Below, piece by piece: positions 17,726-28,100 of a DNA stretch of 64,000 nucleotides (its first letter is position 1; each line of letters starts with the position of its first letter). The DNA comes from Geitlerinema sp. PCC 7407 (GTDB lineage Bacteria > Cyanobacteriota > Cyanobacteriia > PCC-7407). Both the position numbers and the translations under genes were made by a program. The DNA is taken from positions 3,150,501 through 3,214,500 of the forward strand of contig NC_019703.1 in assembly GCF_000317045.1 (NCBI RefSeq), given 5' to 3'. The notes beneath the pieces are model-generated. The model saw only the letters and a program-made list of their open reading frames with translations. It made no database searches and was not told where the DNA came from.

Positions 17726-18703
17726 CTAATACTGATATTTGAAGTGCCAGCGATCGCTGATTTTCTCGTCTAGTTGGGTGAGGGGAGAGGCTGGATCTTG
17801 GTGATAGACGAAGGTGGTCCTGACATCCTTGAAGCTGCGAGTGCTGTGGGTGAAAACGAGCGCCAGGTTATCGGCGGTTTTGAGGATTTCTATAGTGCCA
17901 TTGCGCGAGAGACCTTGGTACTGGGGCGGAAGCGCGATCGTATCTCGGCAAATAGCGTCAAACTTTTCTAGGATTTGCAGCGTGCTGTCTAGAAAACAGT
18001 TGTTGCTTCCCTTGGGCTGGGTGGTCTCGACCCAGCGAACCACCGATTCTCGATCGCTGCGATAAAGATTGAAATCAACCAGCGGATCGCTGATGTAGTG
18101 GCTGTGAATCAGGCCGATGGAAAGGGCGATCGCCCCCAGAGAGATCGCCAAAAACAGGCCAGCATTCATCCTGCGGTTGAGGGGCGATCGCTCCTGGACT
18201 TGGCAAAAGTAAATCACGCCCAGCATCGACCAATCGAAGATGAGCAGCGGCCCAATCAGCAGGAAGAGCGCAAATCCCAAGCTAATATCAACCAGCGGCG
18301 TGTAGGCGGTCCAAAAGGGAACCAAGGTGGCCGTTGCCTGACCGGTGAACAGGAGCGCGATCGCCCCAAAGAACCGCACAGCCAGATTGCCGAGGGTCGA
18401 TCGAGGGGGTGGAAAGGGCGATCGCACCAGGGGAATCGCCAGCGCGCCCAAGAAAGCGGCCAGAGCGAGCCAGACCAGTAGCGATCGCCCTGGGAAGATC
18501 ACCGCGATCGCCTGGAAAGAGAGCAAAAACAGACCCGACAGAATGGCCCAAAAAACGGGCAGATAGCGCTCTGGGAGTTTGGCGGTTGCAGGGGCGATCG
18601 GGCCTCGGGACAGTCGGCCCAAAAACTGCGCCAAAATCAGGAGCGTCACGCCCAAACTGAAGCCACCGAACGTCAAAAGCGCTTTTACGAGACTCTCCAG
18701 CAT
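17726..18703 (-). CDS. Multi-pass membrane protein with C-terminal soluble domain, unknown function
   Basis: 325 residues. Residues 1-210 contain about six hydrophobic segments (SLGVTLLILAQFLG, FWAILSGLFLLSFQAIAVIF, FALFLLIGPLLIFDW, LFLAISLGAIALSIGLI). The last ~110 residues are soluble, with two Cys (NNCFLDS, FDAICRDT). No family recognised. The two genes upstream on the same strand (membrane methyltransferase-like, SDR) suggest a loose lipid-related cluster, which is inference. Confidence 0.7.
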   Translation of the reverse strand: MLESLVKALLTFGGFSLGVTLLILAQFLGRLSRGPIAPATAKLPERYLPVFWAILSGLFLLSFQAIAVIFPGRSLLVWLALAAFLGALAIPLVRSPFPPPRSTLGNLAVRFFGAIALLFTGQATATLVPFWTAYTPLVDISLGFALFLLIGPLLIFDWSMLGVIYFCQVQERSPLNRRMNAGLFLAISLGAIALSIGLIHSHYISDPLVDFNLYRSDRESVVRWVETTQPKGSNNCFLDSTLQILEKFDAICRDTIALPPQYQGLSRNGTIEILKTADNLALVFTHSTRSFKDVRTTFVYHQDPASPLTQLDEKISDRWHFKYQY

Positions 18704-18784
18704 GGCTCGCCTTCAGATATTCCACGACCTTCGATCGGGGAACTTCAGCAAAAAGCGGCCAAATTCTGCAAGCAGCCTGGATAT

Positions 18785-19450
18785 TTACCAGATAAAGGGA
18801 ATCAAGCGCTTGGTTTGGGCGCGGTATTGCTCGAAGTTGCTGTATTTCTCGGCCATGCTGGCTTCTTTTTGGTTGATGCGCTGCGCATAGATCGCGGCCA
18901 CGAGCACCGGCAGAAAATAGGCCCAGGGTGAGCCCGCCACCACTGAGAAGCTGAGATAGCGCAGCAGATCGCCGAGATAGTTGATGTTGCGCGACAGCCG
19001 CCATGGGCCATCCTGCACAAGCTGCGCCCCCATTTCCTTGGCCGTGAGTTTTTGGACGTCTGCGGTCGCGTTGATCAAGCTGCCAAAGATGTACAGGATG
19101 AGGGCGATCGCCGCGGTGAGCAGAGAAATCGGCGCTGGATTGGTGTAGGCGAAGTAACCCGGCACGGCGTAGATAATGCCCAAGAACGCCACGATGAGCG
19201 CCGCCCTGGGGAGCGTCGTCGGCGTGGCAAACATGTAGCGGCTCCGGGCGGGATAGAGCCACTGCTCCAGCAGCCACCAGACGCAGTAGCCGCCGTGGAG
19301 GCACAAGTACAGCACGCCGCGCAGATCGTCCTGGGCGCCATAGAACCACAGGCCCCCCAGGAGCAGCACGCCGGTGAGCCATTTACCAATATTGATCGCC
19401 ATCAGCTCTGTGAGAGCACTGGCTGGGGTTGCGGGAGAACGGTCTTCCAT
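18785..19450 (-). CDS. DUF1295/isoprenylcysteine methyltransferase-like membrane protein
   Basis: 221 residues, about five membrane segments, ending with DGPWRLSRNINYLGDLLRYLS and a basic-aromatic tail (FEQYRAQTKRLIPFIW). The RNINYLGD block near the C-terminus is typical of the DUF1295/ICMT/steroid-reductase superfamily, where it forms the cofactor pocket. Substrate unknown. It starts 20 nt after the SDR gene ends on the same strand, so cotranscription is likely. Confidence 0.75.
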   Translation of the reverse strand: MEDRSPATPASALTELMAINIGKWLTGVLLLGGLWFYGAQDDLRGVLYLCLHGGYCVWWLLEQWLYPARSRYMFATPTTLPRAALIVAFLGIIYAVPGYFAYTNPAPISLLTAAIALILYIFGSLINATADVQKLTAKEMGAQLVQDGPWRLSRNINYLGDLLRYLSFSVVAGSPWAYFLPVLVAAIYAQRINQKEASMAEKYSNFEQYRAQTKRLIPFIW

Positions 19451-19469
19451 GGGGATTCCTCAAAACGCT

Positions 19470-20249
19470 TTAGGGGGCTGGACGACGATGAACCAGGGTG
19501 GCGTTGGCCTGGTCGGTGGGGACCACCAGCAGCTCGCTGATGTTGACGTGGGGGGGCCGGGTGGCGCAGAAGAGCACCAAATCGGCGATGTCCTCGCCGA
19601 TGAGGGGGGTCAGGCCTTGGTACACGGCCTTGGCGCGATCGCGATCGCCGTGAAAACGCACTTCGCTAAACTCCGTCTCTACCAGACCCGGCTCGATCAG
19701 GCTGACCCGCACCGCCGTTCCCAGGAGATCTTGCTTGAGGCCTTCGGAGATCGATCGCACCGCCGCCTTGGAGCCGCAGTAGACGTGGCCACTGGGGTAG
19801 GCCGCCCGACCGGCAATGGAACCAATGTTAATCACATGGCCGCGATCGCGCGCCACCATACCCGGCACCACCGCCCGCGTCACGTAGAGCAGACCTTTGA
19901 CATTGGTGTCGATCATCTCTTCCCAGTCTTGGATGTCGGCTTGATGAAACTTTTCGAGGCCGCGACTGAGACCGGCATTGTTGACCAAGATGTCGATGGC
20001 GGACCATTCCTCAGGGATGGCGGCGATCGCCGCCTCGACCGCCGCGCGATCGCGCACATCCAGGGTTATTAGATGAATCTGCGTGTCAAACTCTGCTCGC
20101 AAATCCTGGGCTAGGGCTTCGAGGCGATCGCCCCGCCGCGCCGCCAAAATCAGCCGCGCCCCCGCCTGGGCAAAGGCATAGGCGCAGGCCTCCCCGATGC
20201 CGCTGCTCGCCCCCGTAATCATCACCACGCGATCGCTCACCGAAATCAC
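19470..20249 (-). CDS. Short-chain dehydrogenase/reductase (YdfG-like)
   Basis: A 259-residue classical SDR: cofactor motif TGASSGIGEA (~13-22), Arg residues after beta-2 (RRGDR) favouring NADP(H), NNAG near 90, and the catalytic Tyr-Lys pair in YCGSKAAV near 158, followed by a PG motif (IEPGLVETEF). It matches the YdfG/serine 3-dehydrogenase-like group, which reduces small hydroxy acids or aldehydes. The substrate cannot be told from sequence. Likely cotranscribed with the downstream membrane protein. Confidence 0.9.
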   Translation of the reverse strand: MISVSDRVVMITGASSGIGEACAYAFAQAGARLILAARRGDRLEALAQDLRAEFDTQIHLITLDVRDRAAVEAAIAAIPEEWSAIDILVNNAGLSRGLEKFHQADIQDWEEMIDTNVKGLLYVTRAVVPGMVARDRGHVINIGSIAGRAAYPSGHVYCGSKAAVRSISEGLKQDLLGTAVRVSLIEPGLVETEFSEVRFHGDRDRAKAVYQGLTPLIGEDIADLVLFCATRPPHVNISELLVVPTDQANATLVHRRPAP

Positions 20250-20400
20250 ACAACACCCCTTTTCTGCGCTCTACATCATTTACTACAGCTACGCTCGGCC
20301 CGACCGGCCCACGCAAAGGCCCGTGACGCGATCGCCTTTCCAGGCATCATCCCGCACGGGCCAACGCTCATCGCACCTTCATCTCCGAACTGCCACAGTC

Positions 20401-21279
20401 CTAGCGGGGCTGCTTGACCGGTCCGCCCCGGCCCTGCACCTGGAGCCGCTGGGTCGAGAAAGTCATACCGTCCGAACGGACCAGCGCCGTCGTAATCCAG
20501 TAGTTATCCGGCACATTGGGCGCACTGCCCTCCCGGAAAATCCCGCCCGCCGTCAGGGGCACCAGGTCCAGCTTGTCCGCCTTGAAGTAGGCATCGGGGC
20601 GCACTCGCTCTTCGAGCGCCGCTCCCAGGAGCACATCTTCGCCCAGGGGCTCCTGGACAATGGCGTCTAGGTTGTAGCGCTGGCCCACGCTCACCGTTTC
20701 CGGCAGCCGCACCTCAACGGTCGGGGGCTTGTCGCCCGCCGAGAGGGACGACTTCTCTGACAGGATTTCCTGACGAATCATCCGCTGGCCGTCAAACTGC
20801 TGCCGGGACTTCACCGTCGCCGTCAGCTGGAAGTTGTGCTCGCCGACGGTCTGAGTACCCGTGATGGTCGTCAGGGTTTCCGCCGTCAGAATGTCGCCGT
20901 TTTGCTCCCAAGACAGCAGCTCCGTGTCGTAGTTGAGAGTCGAGTAGCGCTCCCAAAATTCCCGCACCGCCTGTTCGTAGCGCTGGCGGTTGAGGCCGTC
21001 GGCGTGGTTGAACTTGGGACCGTAGAACTGCATCAACGCCTTGAGGTCGCGCTGGTTGGCAGCGGTGTCGATCTGGTCGATGGTCTGGACGAGGCTGGCC
21101 GGTGCCGACTCGGGACCCTCTGCCGCACGGGCTGCCTGGGGCAGAAACCCACCAAGCCCAACCACGAGTCCTAGCGCTAGGGACGTCAGCCAGCTAGAGG
21201 ACGACGCGATCGCCCCTTGTTGCCCACGGTTGGGGGTCTCGCTATGGGACGCTCGTGCAGTGAGATACTTCAACATCAT
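20401..21279 (-). CDS. Exported NTF2-like domain protein
   Basis: About 292 residues from the ATG at 21279 (an ATGATG pair). A signal sequence at ~28-52 (WLTSLALGLVVGLGGFLPQAARAAEG) ends with an AxA-type cleavage site. Residues ~60-175 form a cone-like NTF2/SnoaL domain (DTAANQRDLKALMQFYGPKF, WERYSTLNYDTELL). The C-terminal ~110 residues form beta-rich repeats (ETVSVGQRYNLDAIV). Probably periplasmic; function unknown. The frame extends 14 codons further upstream, but that would bury the signal peptide. Confidence 0.72.
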   Translation of the reverse strand: MMLKYLTARASHSETPNRGQQGAIASSSSWLTSLALGLVVGLGGFLPQAARAAEGPESAPASLVQTIDQIDTAANQRDLKALMQFYGPKFNHADGLNRQRYEQAVREFWERYSTLNYDTELLSWEQNGDILTAETLTTITGTQTVGEHNFQLTATVKSRQQFDGQRMIRQEILSEKSSLSAGDKPPTVEVRLPETVSVGQRYNLDAIVQEPLGEDVLLGAALEERVRPDAYFKADKLDLVPLTAGGIFREGSAPNVPDNYWITTALVRSDGMTFSTQRLQVQGRGGPVKQPR

Positions 21280-21523
21280 CGGTGATAGGGTTGTGATGTA
21301 TGGGCAGGAAAACTGGGCCATTGTGAAGGGCTTCGACGCCAGAGCCGCAATTGACCCATTAATAGCAGAAATGGCAGATTGATATCCCTAAGGGTAACGC
21401 GAGTTTCCAGGAGGGTCTGACCAGATTTGGGGGCGATCGCCCTAGAAGCCCCAAGCCATCGGCTGTTTCCTGCGCTTTGCTTGCACTCTGACGTTCAATC
21501 TTGCTATCTGTTTCCCCAATTTC

Positions 21524-22621
21524 GTGACTATGTCCGACGCCACCGCCCGTCCTTCTCATCGGTCTGCTCCCCGCCTGCTCGTGGCCGCCAGCGGAACGGG
21601 GGGTCACCTATTTCCGGCGATCGCCCTAGCAGAGCAGCTTTCGGACTATCACATCGAGTGGCTGGGCGTCCCCGATCGCCTCGAAACCCAGCTCGTTCCC
21701 AAGCAATACCCCCTCCACACCATCCGCGTCGAAGGCTTCCAGTCGCGCAGCATCAAAGCCGTCAAGGTTCTCTTTCGCTTGATTAGCGGCATTTTTCAGG
21801 TGCGCAGCCTCCTCAAGCAGGGCAACTTCCAAGGCGTCGTCACCACCGGCGGCTACATCGCCGGGCCGGCCATCTTGGCGGCCCGATCCTTAGGGCTGCC
21901 CGTGATTCTCCACGAGTCCAACGCTCTCCCCGGCAAAGTGACCCGCTGGCTTAGCCCTTGGTGCACCAAAGTCGCCCTCGGGTTTGACACCTCGAGCCAG
22001 TACCTGCCCCGCGCCCACACAGTTTGCGTGGGTACCCCTGTTCGGCCCGATTTCCTCACCCCGCCGTCCCTCAACCTGCCGATTCCCCCCGAGGCCTTCC
22101 TGATCGTGGTGGTTGGCGGCAGCCAGGGGGCCGTCGCCCTCAACCGGCTAGTGCGTCAGGTGGCGCCTGTGTGGCTGGAGGCGGGGGCCTGGATTGTGCA
22201 CCTGACCGGCGACAGCGATCCCGAGGCCGACACGCTGCACCACCCGCGCTATCTGGTGATGCCCTTCTATCCTCATATGTCGGCGCTTTTTCACCGCGCC
22301 AATCTGGCCCTGAGCCGGGCCGGAGCGGGCACTCTGACGGAGCTGGCGGTGACCCAGACTCCGTCGATCCTGGTGCCCTATCCCTTCGCGGCGGAAGATC
22401 ACCAGGCCTTTAATGCGGCGGTGTTTGGAGCGGCGGGGGCTGGTATCGTGTGTCGCCAAGGGGACCTGACGCCGGACCTGCTGCGCGACAAGGTGCTTCA
22501 CCTGATGAATTCGCCGGAGGTTCTCGCCGAAATGGCCCAGCGCTGCCAGGATCTGGCAGAACCCGACAGCGCGGCTCAGCTCGCGACGCTGGTTCGCCAA
22601 ACCCTGGCCGCTCGCGCCTAA
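21524..22621 (+). CDS. murG: UDP-GlcNAc:lipid I N-acetylglucosaminyltransferase MurG
   Basis: 365 residues. Peptidoglycan synthesis: adds GlcNAc to lipid I to give lipid II at the cytoplasmic face of the membrane. Motifs: the G-loop SGTGGHLFPAIALAE near the N-terminus, GGYIAGPAILAA, HESNALPGKVTRWL, VVGGSQGAVALNRLV, and the UDP-binding block SRAGAGTLTELA...PYPFAAEDHQ. The start is the GTG at 21524 or the in-frame ATG at 21530; no clear ribosome-binding site decides. It converges with the VWA-macro gene 18 bp downstream. Confidence 0.96.
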   Translation: MTMSDATARPSHRSAPRLLVAASGTGGHLFPAIALAEQLSDYHIEWLGVPDRLETQLVPKQYPLHTIRVEGFQSRSIKAVKVLFRLISGIFQVRSLLKQGNFQGVVTTGGYIAGPAILAARSLGLPVILHESNALPGKVTRWLSPWCTKVALGFDTSSQYLPRAHTVCVGTPVRPDFLTPPSLNLPIPPEAFLIVVVGGSQGAVALNRLVRQVAPVWLEAGAWIVHLTGDSDPEADTLHHPRYLVMPFYPHMSALFHRANLALSRAGAGTLTELAVTQTPSILVPYPFAAEDHQAFNAAVFGAAGAGIVCRQGDLTPDLLRDKVLHLMNSPEVLAEMAQRCQDLAEPDSAAQLATLVRQTLAARA

Positions 22622-22639
22622 GAGTAGGGGGCGATCGCC

Positions 22640-24400
22640 CTACAGACCAGACTGCTGGAACTCAGTGCGGTACGTTTGCAAGACGGCCTCATTGAAGCAG
22701 ACCAGCCGCACCGTGCCAATTTCGCTGTGGGTCGTCAGGTAGCGCCCGACGGTGGCGATCGCCACTCGAGCGGCGATCGCCACGGGGAAGCCCAGGGCTC
22801 CTACTCCTAGCGCCGGGAAGGCGATCGATTGCAGGCCCTTGGCAGCCGCCAGTTCCAGACAGCTGCGGTAGCACTGGGCCAGGATCTCGGTCTCCTGGCG
22901 ATCGCCCCCCTGCCACTCGGGACACACCGTGTGAATCACCCAGGGCGATCGCAGCTGAAATCCCGGCGTCAGCTTCGCTTCGCCCACCGGACAGCCCCCC
23001 AGTTCCTGGCAGGCCACCAGCAGCTCTGGGCCAGCCGCCCGGTGAATCGCCCGCGAAACCACGCCGCTGTCCGACAGAAAGCGATCGGCTGAATTGACAA
23101 TGGCATCGAGCTCTTGCTGCGTAATGTCGCCGAGCTTGGGGCCACCCTCCAGGGCATAGAGCAAGCTGTTGTGGCCACGGCTAAAGCGTCCGCTGCGGCT
23201 GTACACCTGCTGGGTCGCCATTTTGCGGTACTGGAGGTACTCCCGCTTCTGGAGCCGATCATCGAGATCTGCAAGGGCAGCTGCCTCGGGAGCCGACATC
23301 GGCAGCTGAAAGTCCAGCATTTGCTGCTTCGTCGATTGGAGCACCTGGCTGGCCGCCGCGTAGTCTCCGCGATCGACTAGCTGCACAGCTTCTTTCTTGG
23401 CCCGAGCCGCCATCATCAGCGCCACTTGCTGCTGCACGTCTTGATTGAGGGGCAGCTGCTCCCACTGGGCGAGGTCGACCACCGGCAGCTGGAGGGTTGC
23501 GCGCACCTCCTGGGGCCGCTGGTCCGTGTCGGTCCAGGCGAGATGAAAGCTGCACAGAGGCATGAGCTGGGCCAGGGCAGGCACCTTGAGGCGCACCACG
23601 ATGTCGATGGGCTGCTCCTGGAGCAGGTTGGGCAGCTTGAAGCGACCGCCCTCGTCCACCTCCAGGTCATTGAGCACCGCCTCGACCGCGACGGCCCCTT
23701 GGGGCTCGAAGCCCAGGGTGACGGCCTTGCCAACGATGGTGGTCAGGCCCTGCAGCTCTTGCTCAAAGATGCTGGGCAGCTGCTCCGCTCGGGCGACGTA
23801 GTAGTAGTTGCCATCCCCGCTGCGGGCCATGGCCTGGAGCAGGTCTTCGTTGTAGTCGTCTCCGAGGCCCAGGGTGGAGGTGCTGACGCCCCGCTGAGCC
23901 AGGCCGTGGACATCGCTAGCGATCGCGTCAGGATTGGTTTCTCCAACATTGGCCAAGCCATCGGAGAGCAAAATAATCCGGTTCAGGTCGGCGGTGAGGG
24001 ACTGGCTGACCTGGATTCCCCCTTGCACCCAGCCTCCATGGAGCGCCGTGCTGCCCCCCCGATAAATCTGCTGCACCCTGCGAATAAAGCTGGCTTTGTT
24101 GTTGACGGGGGTGCTGGGAATGATGGTTTGAATTTGGTCATCAAAGATCGTGACGCTGAGGCGATCGCTCGGCAGTAGCTGCTCGATTGCGTAGCAGACC
24201 GCCTTCTTGGCGTAGTCCAGCTTGTTGAGCGAGGCCATGGAGCCCGAACGGTCAATCACAAAGCCCAGGTTGAGGCTGGGGCGGCGATCGCTCCGACTGC
24301 TTGCCTGCGGCGGCACAATCCGCACCACCACATCCAGGGTCGTCGCTCGATCAGCACACACCGCAGCCCGCAACGGAATCAGCTCAAGTTGAGGAGTCAT
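22640..24400 (-). CDS. VWA domain-macro domain fusion protein
   Basis: 586 residues. Residues ~40-230 are a von Willebrand A domain with the MIDAS motif DRSGSM (Asp50), a GGSTAL loop and LLSDGLANVG. A middle region of ~190 residues contains a helical linker. Residues ~425-580 are a macro domain (DAIVNSADRFLSDSGVV, AIHRAAGPELL, FPALGVGALGFP) of the kind that binds ADP-ribose. The usual catalytic NAAN is NSAD and the GGGGV loop is SDSGVV, so it may bind rather than hydrolyse. No signal peptide, hence cytoplasmic. Its ATG overlaps the stop of the MerR-like gene (24397-24400). Confidence 0.9.
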   Translation of the reverse strand: MTPQLELIPLRAAVCADRATTLDVVVRIVPPQASSRSDRRPSLNLGFVIDRSGSMASLNKLDYAKKAVCYAIEQLLPSDRLSVTIFDDQIQTIIPSTPVNNKASFIRRVQQIYRGGSTALHGGWVQGGIQVSQSLTADLNRIILLSDGLANVGETNPDAIASDVHGLAQRGVSTSTLGLGDDYNEDLLQAMARSGDGNYYYVARAEQLPSIFEQELQGLTTIVGKAVTLGFEPQGAVAVEAVLNDLEVDEGGRFKLPNLLQEQPIDIVVRLKVPALAQLMPLCSFHLAWTDTDQRPQEVRATLQLPVVDLAQWEQLPLNQDVQQQVALMMAARAKKEAVQLVDRGDYAAASQVLQSTKQQMLDFQLPMSAPEAAALADLDDRLQKREYLQYRKMATQQVYSRSGRFSRGHNSLLYALEGGPKLGDITQQELDAIVNSADRFLSDSGVVSRAIHRAAGPELLVACQELGGCPVGEAKLTPGFQLRSPWVIHTVCPEWQGGDRQETEILAQCYRSCLELAAAKGLQSIAFPALGVGALGFPVAIAARVAIATVGRYLTTHSEIGTVRLVCFNEAVLQTYRTEFQQSGL

Positions 24401-25068
24401 GACCTAGAAGACCTCCGTTTGGAAGTAGTGAGGGATATCAGCGCTTGGAACAGTCGCTGGAGCAGGGTTTGCTGCTCCTGGGTCGTCGACGGCAGCACAA
24501 AGTCACTGCGCACGTGCAGCTCCAGTCCCGGCAAGATTTCGAGGCGCGTCCACTGGAGGGTCGGCGGCGAAACGGGAGCCGGAGAGACGGGGGACGAAGG
24601 CGGCGAAGGAGCAGGTCGGGACACCGCTGGGGGCGCGATCGCCGGTTTGGGCGCACTCTCGACCTGGCGCTGCTGGATCTCCTGCAAAAAGGCCAAAGCA
24701 GGATTGGCCGGAGCCATGGTCAGCTGGACGCCGCCGTAGAGCAGCGCTTCTAGCTCGGCGTTGCTCTTGGAGCGGGCCAGGGTGTCGATTACGCTGGCCC
24801 CGTACCCCTCGGTCAGCAGCCGCCGCACCAGCAGCACTTGCAGCAGATGCCGGTAGGTATAGCGGGCTTCGCGCCCCTCTTTGAGCGGTTCGTCCAGCAT
24901 CCCCTGGCTGGTGTAGTGCCGCACCAGGCGGGGGGTGACCTCCTCGCGGACCCGTGTATGGGCCTTTTCGTCGGGCAAAAACTGGGGCAAGAACCGGTTG
25001 GCGACCTGCACCAGCTCATCCAGGGACCAGTGAGGATTTTGCTGAGCGATTTGCTGCAAAGTTTCCAT
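24397..25068 (-). CDS. MerR-like HTH regulator coupled to the VWA-macro gene
   Basis: 223 residues. Residues ~42-110 resemble a MerR winged helix (EEVTPRLVRHYTSQGMLDEP, then REARYTYRHLLQVLLVRRLL). A Pro/Ser/Ala-rich linker (~135-172) leads to a small C-terminal domain (ILPGLELHVRSDFVLP). The N-terminal ~35 residues (HWSLDELVQVANRFLPQF) are an extra helical element. It overlaps the VWA-macro gene by 4 bp, so both are made from one transcript. A dyad in its own promoter suggests autoregulation. Confidence 0.82.
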   Translation of the reverse strand: METLQQIAQQNPHWSLDELVQVANRFLPQFLPDEKAHTRVREEVTPRLVRHYTSQGMLDEPLKEGREARYTYRHLLQVLLVRRLLTEGYGASVIDTLARSKSNAELEALLYGGVQLTMAPANPALAFLQEIQQRQVESAPKPAIAPPAVSRPAPSPPSSPVSPAPVSPPTLQWTRLEILPGLELHVRSDFVLPSTTQEQQTLLQRLFQALISLTTSKRRSSRS

Positions 25069-25074
25069 GTACCT

Positions 25075-25103
25075 ATGCTATTTATGACAACTGCAAGTGT
25101 CAA
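25075..25103 (-). promoter_or_regulatory. Candidate promoter and operator of the MerR-like/VWA-macro operon
   Basis: On the minus strand TTGACA (25103-25098) and TAGCAT (25080-25075) are 17 bp apart. The predicted transcription start then falls at about the ATG (25068), implying a leaderless or nearly leaderless mRNA. A dyad TGACA-N8-TGTCA (25085-25102) sits in the spacer, where MerR-type regulators bind, and a second dyad ACAATT-TG-AATTGT (25106-25119) lies just upstream. The match is by eye only. Confidence 0.5.
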
Positions 25104-25164
25104 TGACAATTTGAATTGTAAGTTTAGCCAACGAAAACGCCGGGGCGGCTCGGGCGGCGATCGC

Positions 25165-28100
25165 CTAGCGCCACTCTCCCTGGAGCGTGAAAGCCGCCCA
25201 GTAGTAGGGCGATCGCCACTGAGGGTCTTGGGACATCTCGATCTGGGCGGCCCGCAGTGCGGCCCCCGGGGCGAGCTGCTCCTGCAACAGCTTGCGATAG
25301 AAGAGGCTCATCAGGACCGACGTCCCCTCATCATCGACGCTCCACAAACTCACCAGCACCCGCGGCGCCCCCGCATACATAAAGCCCCGCGTCAGGCCAA
25401 CCATGCCCTCTCCCCGCACATTCTGGCCGAGGCCCGTTTCACAGGCGCTCAGGACCACCAGCTCAACGGGCAGCTTCAGGTTAAAGATGTCTCGCAGGCG
25501 CAAAAAGCCGTTTTGGGATTCCCCATCGGCGCTAAACAGCGACAGCACGATGCCCGAGAGCTCGGGGTTTTGGGCATTGAGCAGGCCATGGGTGGCGAAG
25601 TGAACAATGCGGTACTGGCTCAGATCGGTGTCCAGCACCTTCTCGCGACTGGCCTCAAAGCCCGACGCCACAAACTCTTGAGCATCCGGCACGATCGCCC
25701 CGATTTTTTCGGCCTCCACCGACGTAAAGGGCAAGCGCCCCAGACCCATTCCCCAGGATTGGCGGGCCTGCCGAAACGCGACTTCCTCCAAATCTGGCGC
25801 TGGCTGCGGGGGCGGCACCTTCCAGAAGGTCTGGAAGCGCTCATCGCCTAGGGTAAAGACCGGATCGGCAAAGATGGCCACGGTCTTGGGGGCGGGGGCG
25901 CGTTGCGCCGTCTCACGGCGCAGCAGCCCTAGGGTCGAGGCCGACGGCAAATGAATGACTTCATGCTGGGTGATCAGGGGGGCTTTGCCAGCGCCCGGTA
26001 TCTGCAAGGCTGAAAAGGGAACGTATTGCAGCGCTCCGTCGGCCACGATCAGCAGGCGCTGACCCTGGAGCCGATCGGCGATCGGCCCCAAAAGGACCTG
26101 GCTGATCTGGGCATCGTAGGAGGTACCCGCTGGGGGCGGCGGACCCTCCCGCGGAATGGCAATAATCGCGCGATCGTCGCTGAAGGTGGGCGTGGTATCC
26201 AGCCTCGGCATCTGTTGATAAAAGGCCTGGGCAGCGGCCTCCAGGCTGGCCCGGCCCGGCAGGGTGTAGCTGCGCAGGTCCGTCGGGCTGACCACCCACA
26301 GATAGCTGCGCTCTTCGCCCAGGCTGTACTGCAGCAGCAGGGTTTGGTCATCGAGGACCTGCTGCTGAATCTCGGCGAGGCTGAGAGGCTGGGGCTGGGT
26401 CAAGTCCGCGTAGCGGGGGCTGGTGGCGCGAATCTGGGCTTCGAGGGTTTGCAGGCGGGCCAGCAAGCTGTCGACCTCTTGCTGGAGGCCGGTGAGCCGC
26501 TCCGGGCTGGCGCTGCGGTTGAGCAAGGTGACTCGCTGTTTTTCGGCTGCTTCGATCTGCTGACCGAGGGTTTCGGCTTCGGCCAACAGCTTGGGGTCGA
26601 CTCCCGCCCGCACATCGGCCCGAGCGAGGGCAAGGAGATCTAGCAGGCTGCGGGCGCGCGCCCGCTCGCTAGCCTGGAGAGCCATGGCTGCGTAGCCCTG
26701 CTCGGGCGCTCGGTCGTGGAGCTGCATCAGCACGTCGATGTACAGCTCGTAGTAGGCCTGCTTGGAGGCAAAGAAGCTGGTGCGCAGTTTGTCGGTGGTG
26801 ACGCCCGTGCGCAGGGCTTCGACTAGGGCGATCGCCCGCTCTAGGGACGCTTTGGCAGCGGGCAGATTGGCCTGGTCTCGCTCCACCAGGGCTAGCTGGT
26901 ACAGGGACTCGGCCTGTCCCTCGCGATCGCCCAGGATCTCCCGCAGGCGCAGCTCCCGATCGAGGGCGGCGCGGCCATCGGCAAACTTGCCCTGGAGCCG
27001 ATAGACCTGGGCCAGGTTCCGCAGGATGTTGGCCTCGGCGACGGGGACCTGGGCTGACCGAATCCGATCTAGGGCGTCTTCGAGGATGGCAGCGGCGCGA
27101 TCGTACTCCTGGAGGCTGGTGTAGAGGCGGCCCATCTGTCCCAAGGCGGCGGTTTCGCCCAGGAGATTTCCTTGTCGGCGATAGATTTCGAGAGCTCGGT
27201 TCAGGCTCTCCGCCGCCGCCTGGGGCCGCTGGTTTTCGGTGTGCAGGCGGCTGAGGCTGGCCAAAAAGGTGGCCTCTTGGAGGGGGTTTTGCTGCTGGCG
27301 AGCGAGGGCGATCGCCTGCTCGTAGGACTGGAGGGCCGCAGGGTCGTTTTGGGCCTGCCGCTGGACCGAGCCCATGGACTCCAAGATCAAGGCTTCGGTG
27401 CCGCGATCGCCGATCTCCCGCTGGATGGCCAGCGCCCGCTCATAGGTCGAGAGGCTCAGGTCGTAGCTTCCGAGCTGGCGGTAGAGGTTTGCCATGGTGA
27501 CCACGGTTTCGGCCTCTCCAGGGAGCTGGCCGATCTCGCGCTGAAGGGCGATCGCGTCTGCGTAGCGCTTGAGGGCCTGTTGATAGTTGCCGAGGCCCGC
27601 GTCGATGCTGCCCAGGGTGGTCAGAGTGCCAGCTATTTCGGCCTTGTCGTCTAGGCGCTCATAAATTTGTAGCGCCATTTCGGCCATTTCCCGAGCCTGC
27701 TGATACTGTCCCCGCTGGCTGTAGACATTTCCCAAACTGGAGTGCACAGCGGCGATCAGGTTTTGATTGCCCACGCGCTGCTGCTTTTCGAGCACGGACT
27801 CAAAGGCGGCGATCGCCTTTTGGTGATCGCCCTGCCGAAAATACGCGCCCCCCAAGGCATAGAGCGTCAGGCTCTGGCCCGCCAGATCTTCTTGGGCACC
27901 CTGGAGCGTCGCAGCTTCCTGGAGATAGGTGATGCCCTGGTCCGTTTCGCCCATGGCCAAATAGGTGTAGCCCAAGGCCACCAGGGTTCGGGTCAAGACC
28001 GCCGTCTGGTTGGGCAGTTCCCGGGCTCCGTCGTAGGCTTGGCGCAGGTACTCGAGGCCCTTGGGGAGCTGTCCGAGCTCGGTGTAGAGCGTGCCGAGGG

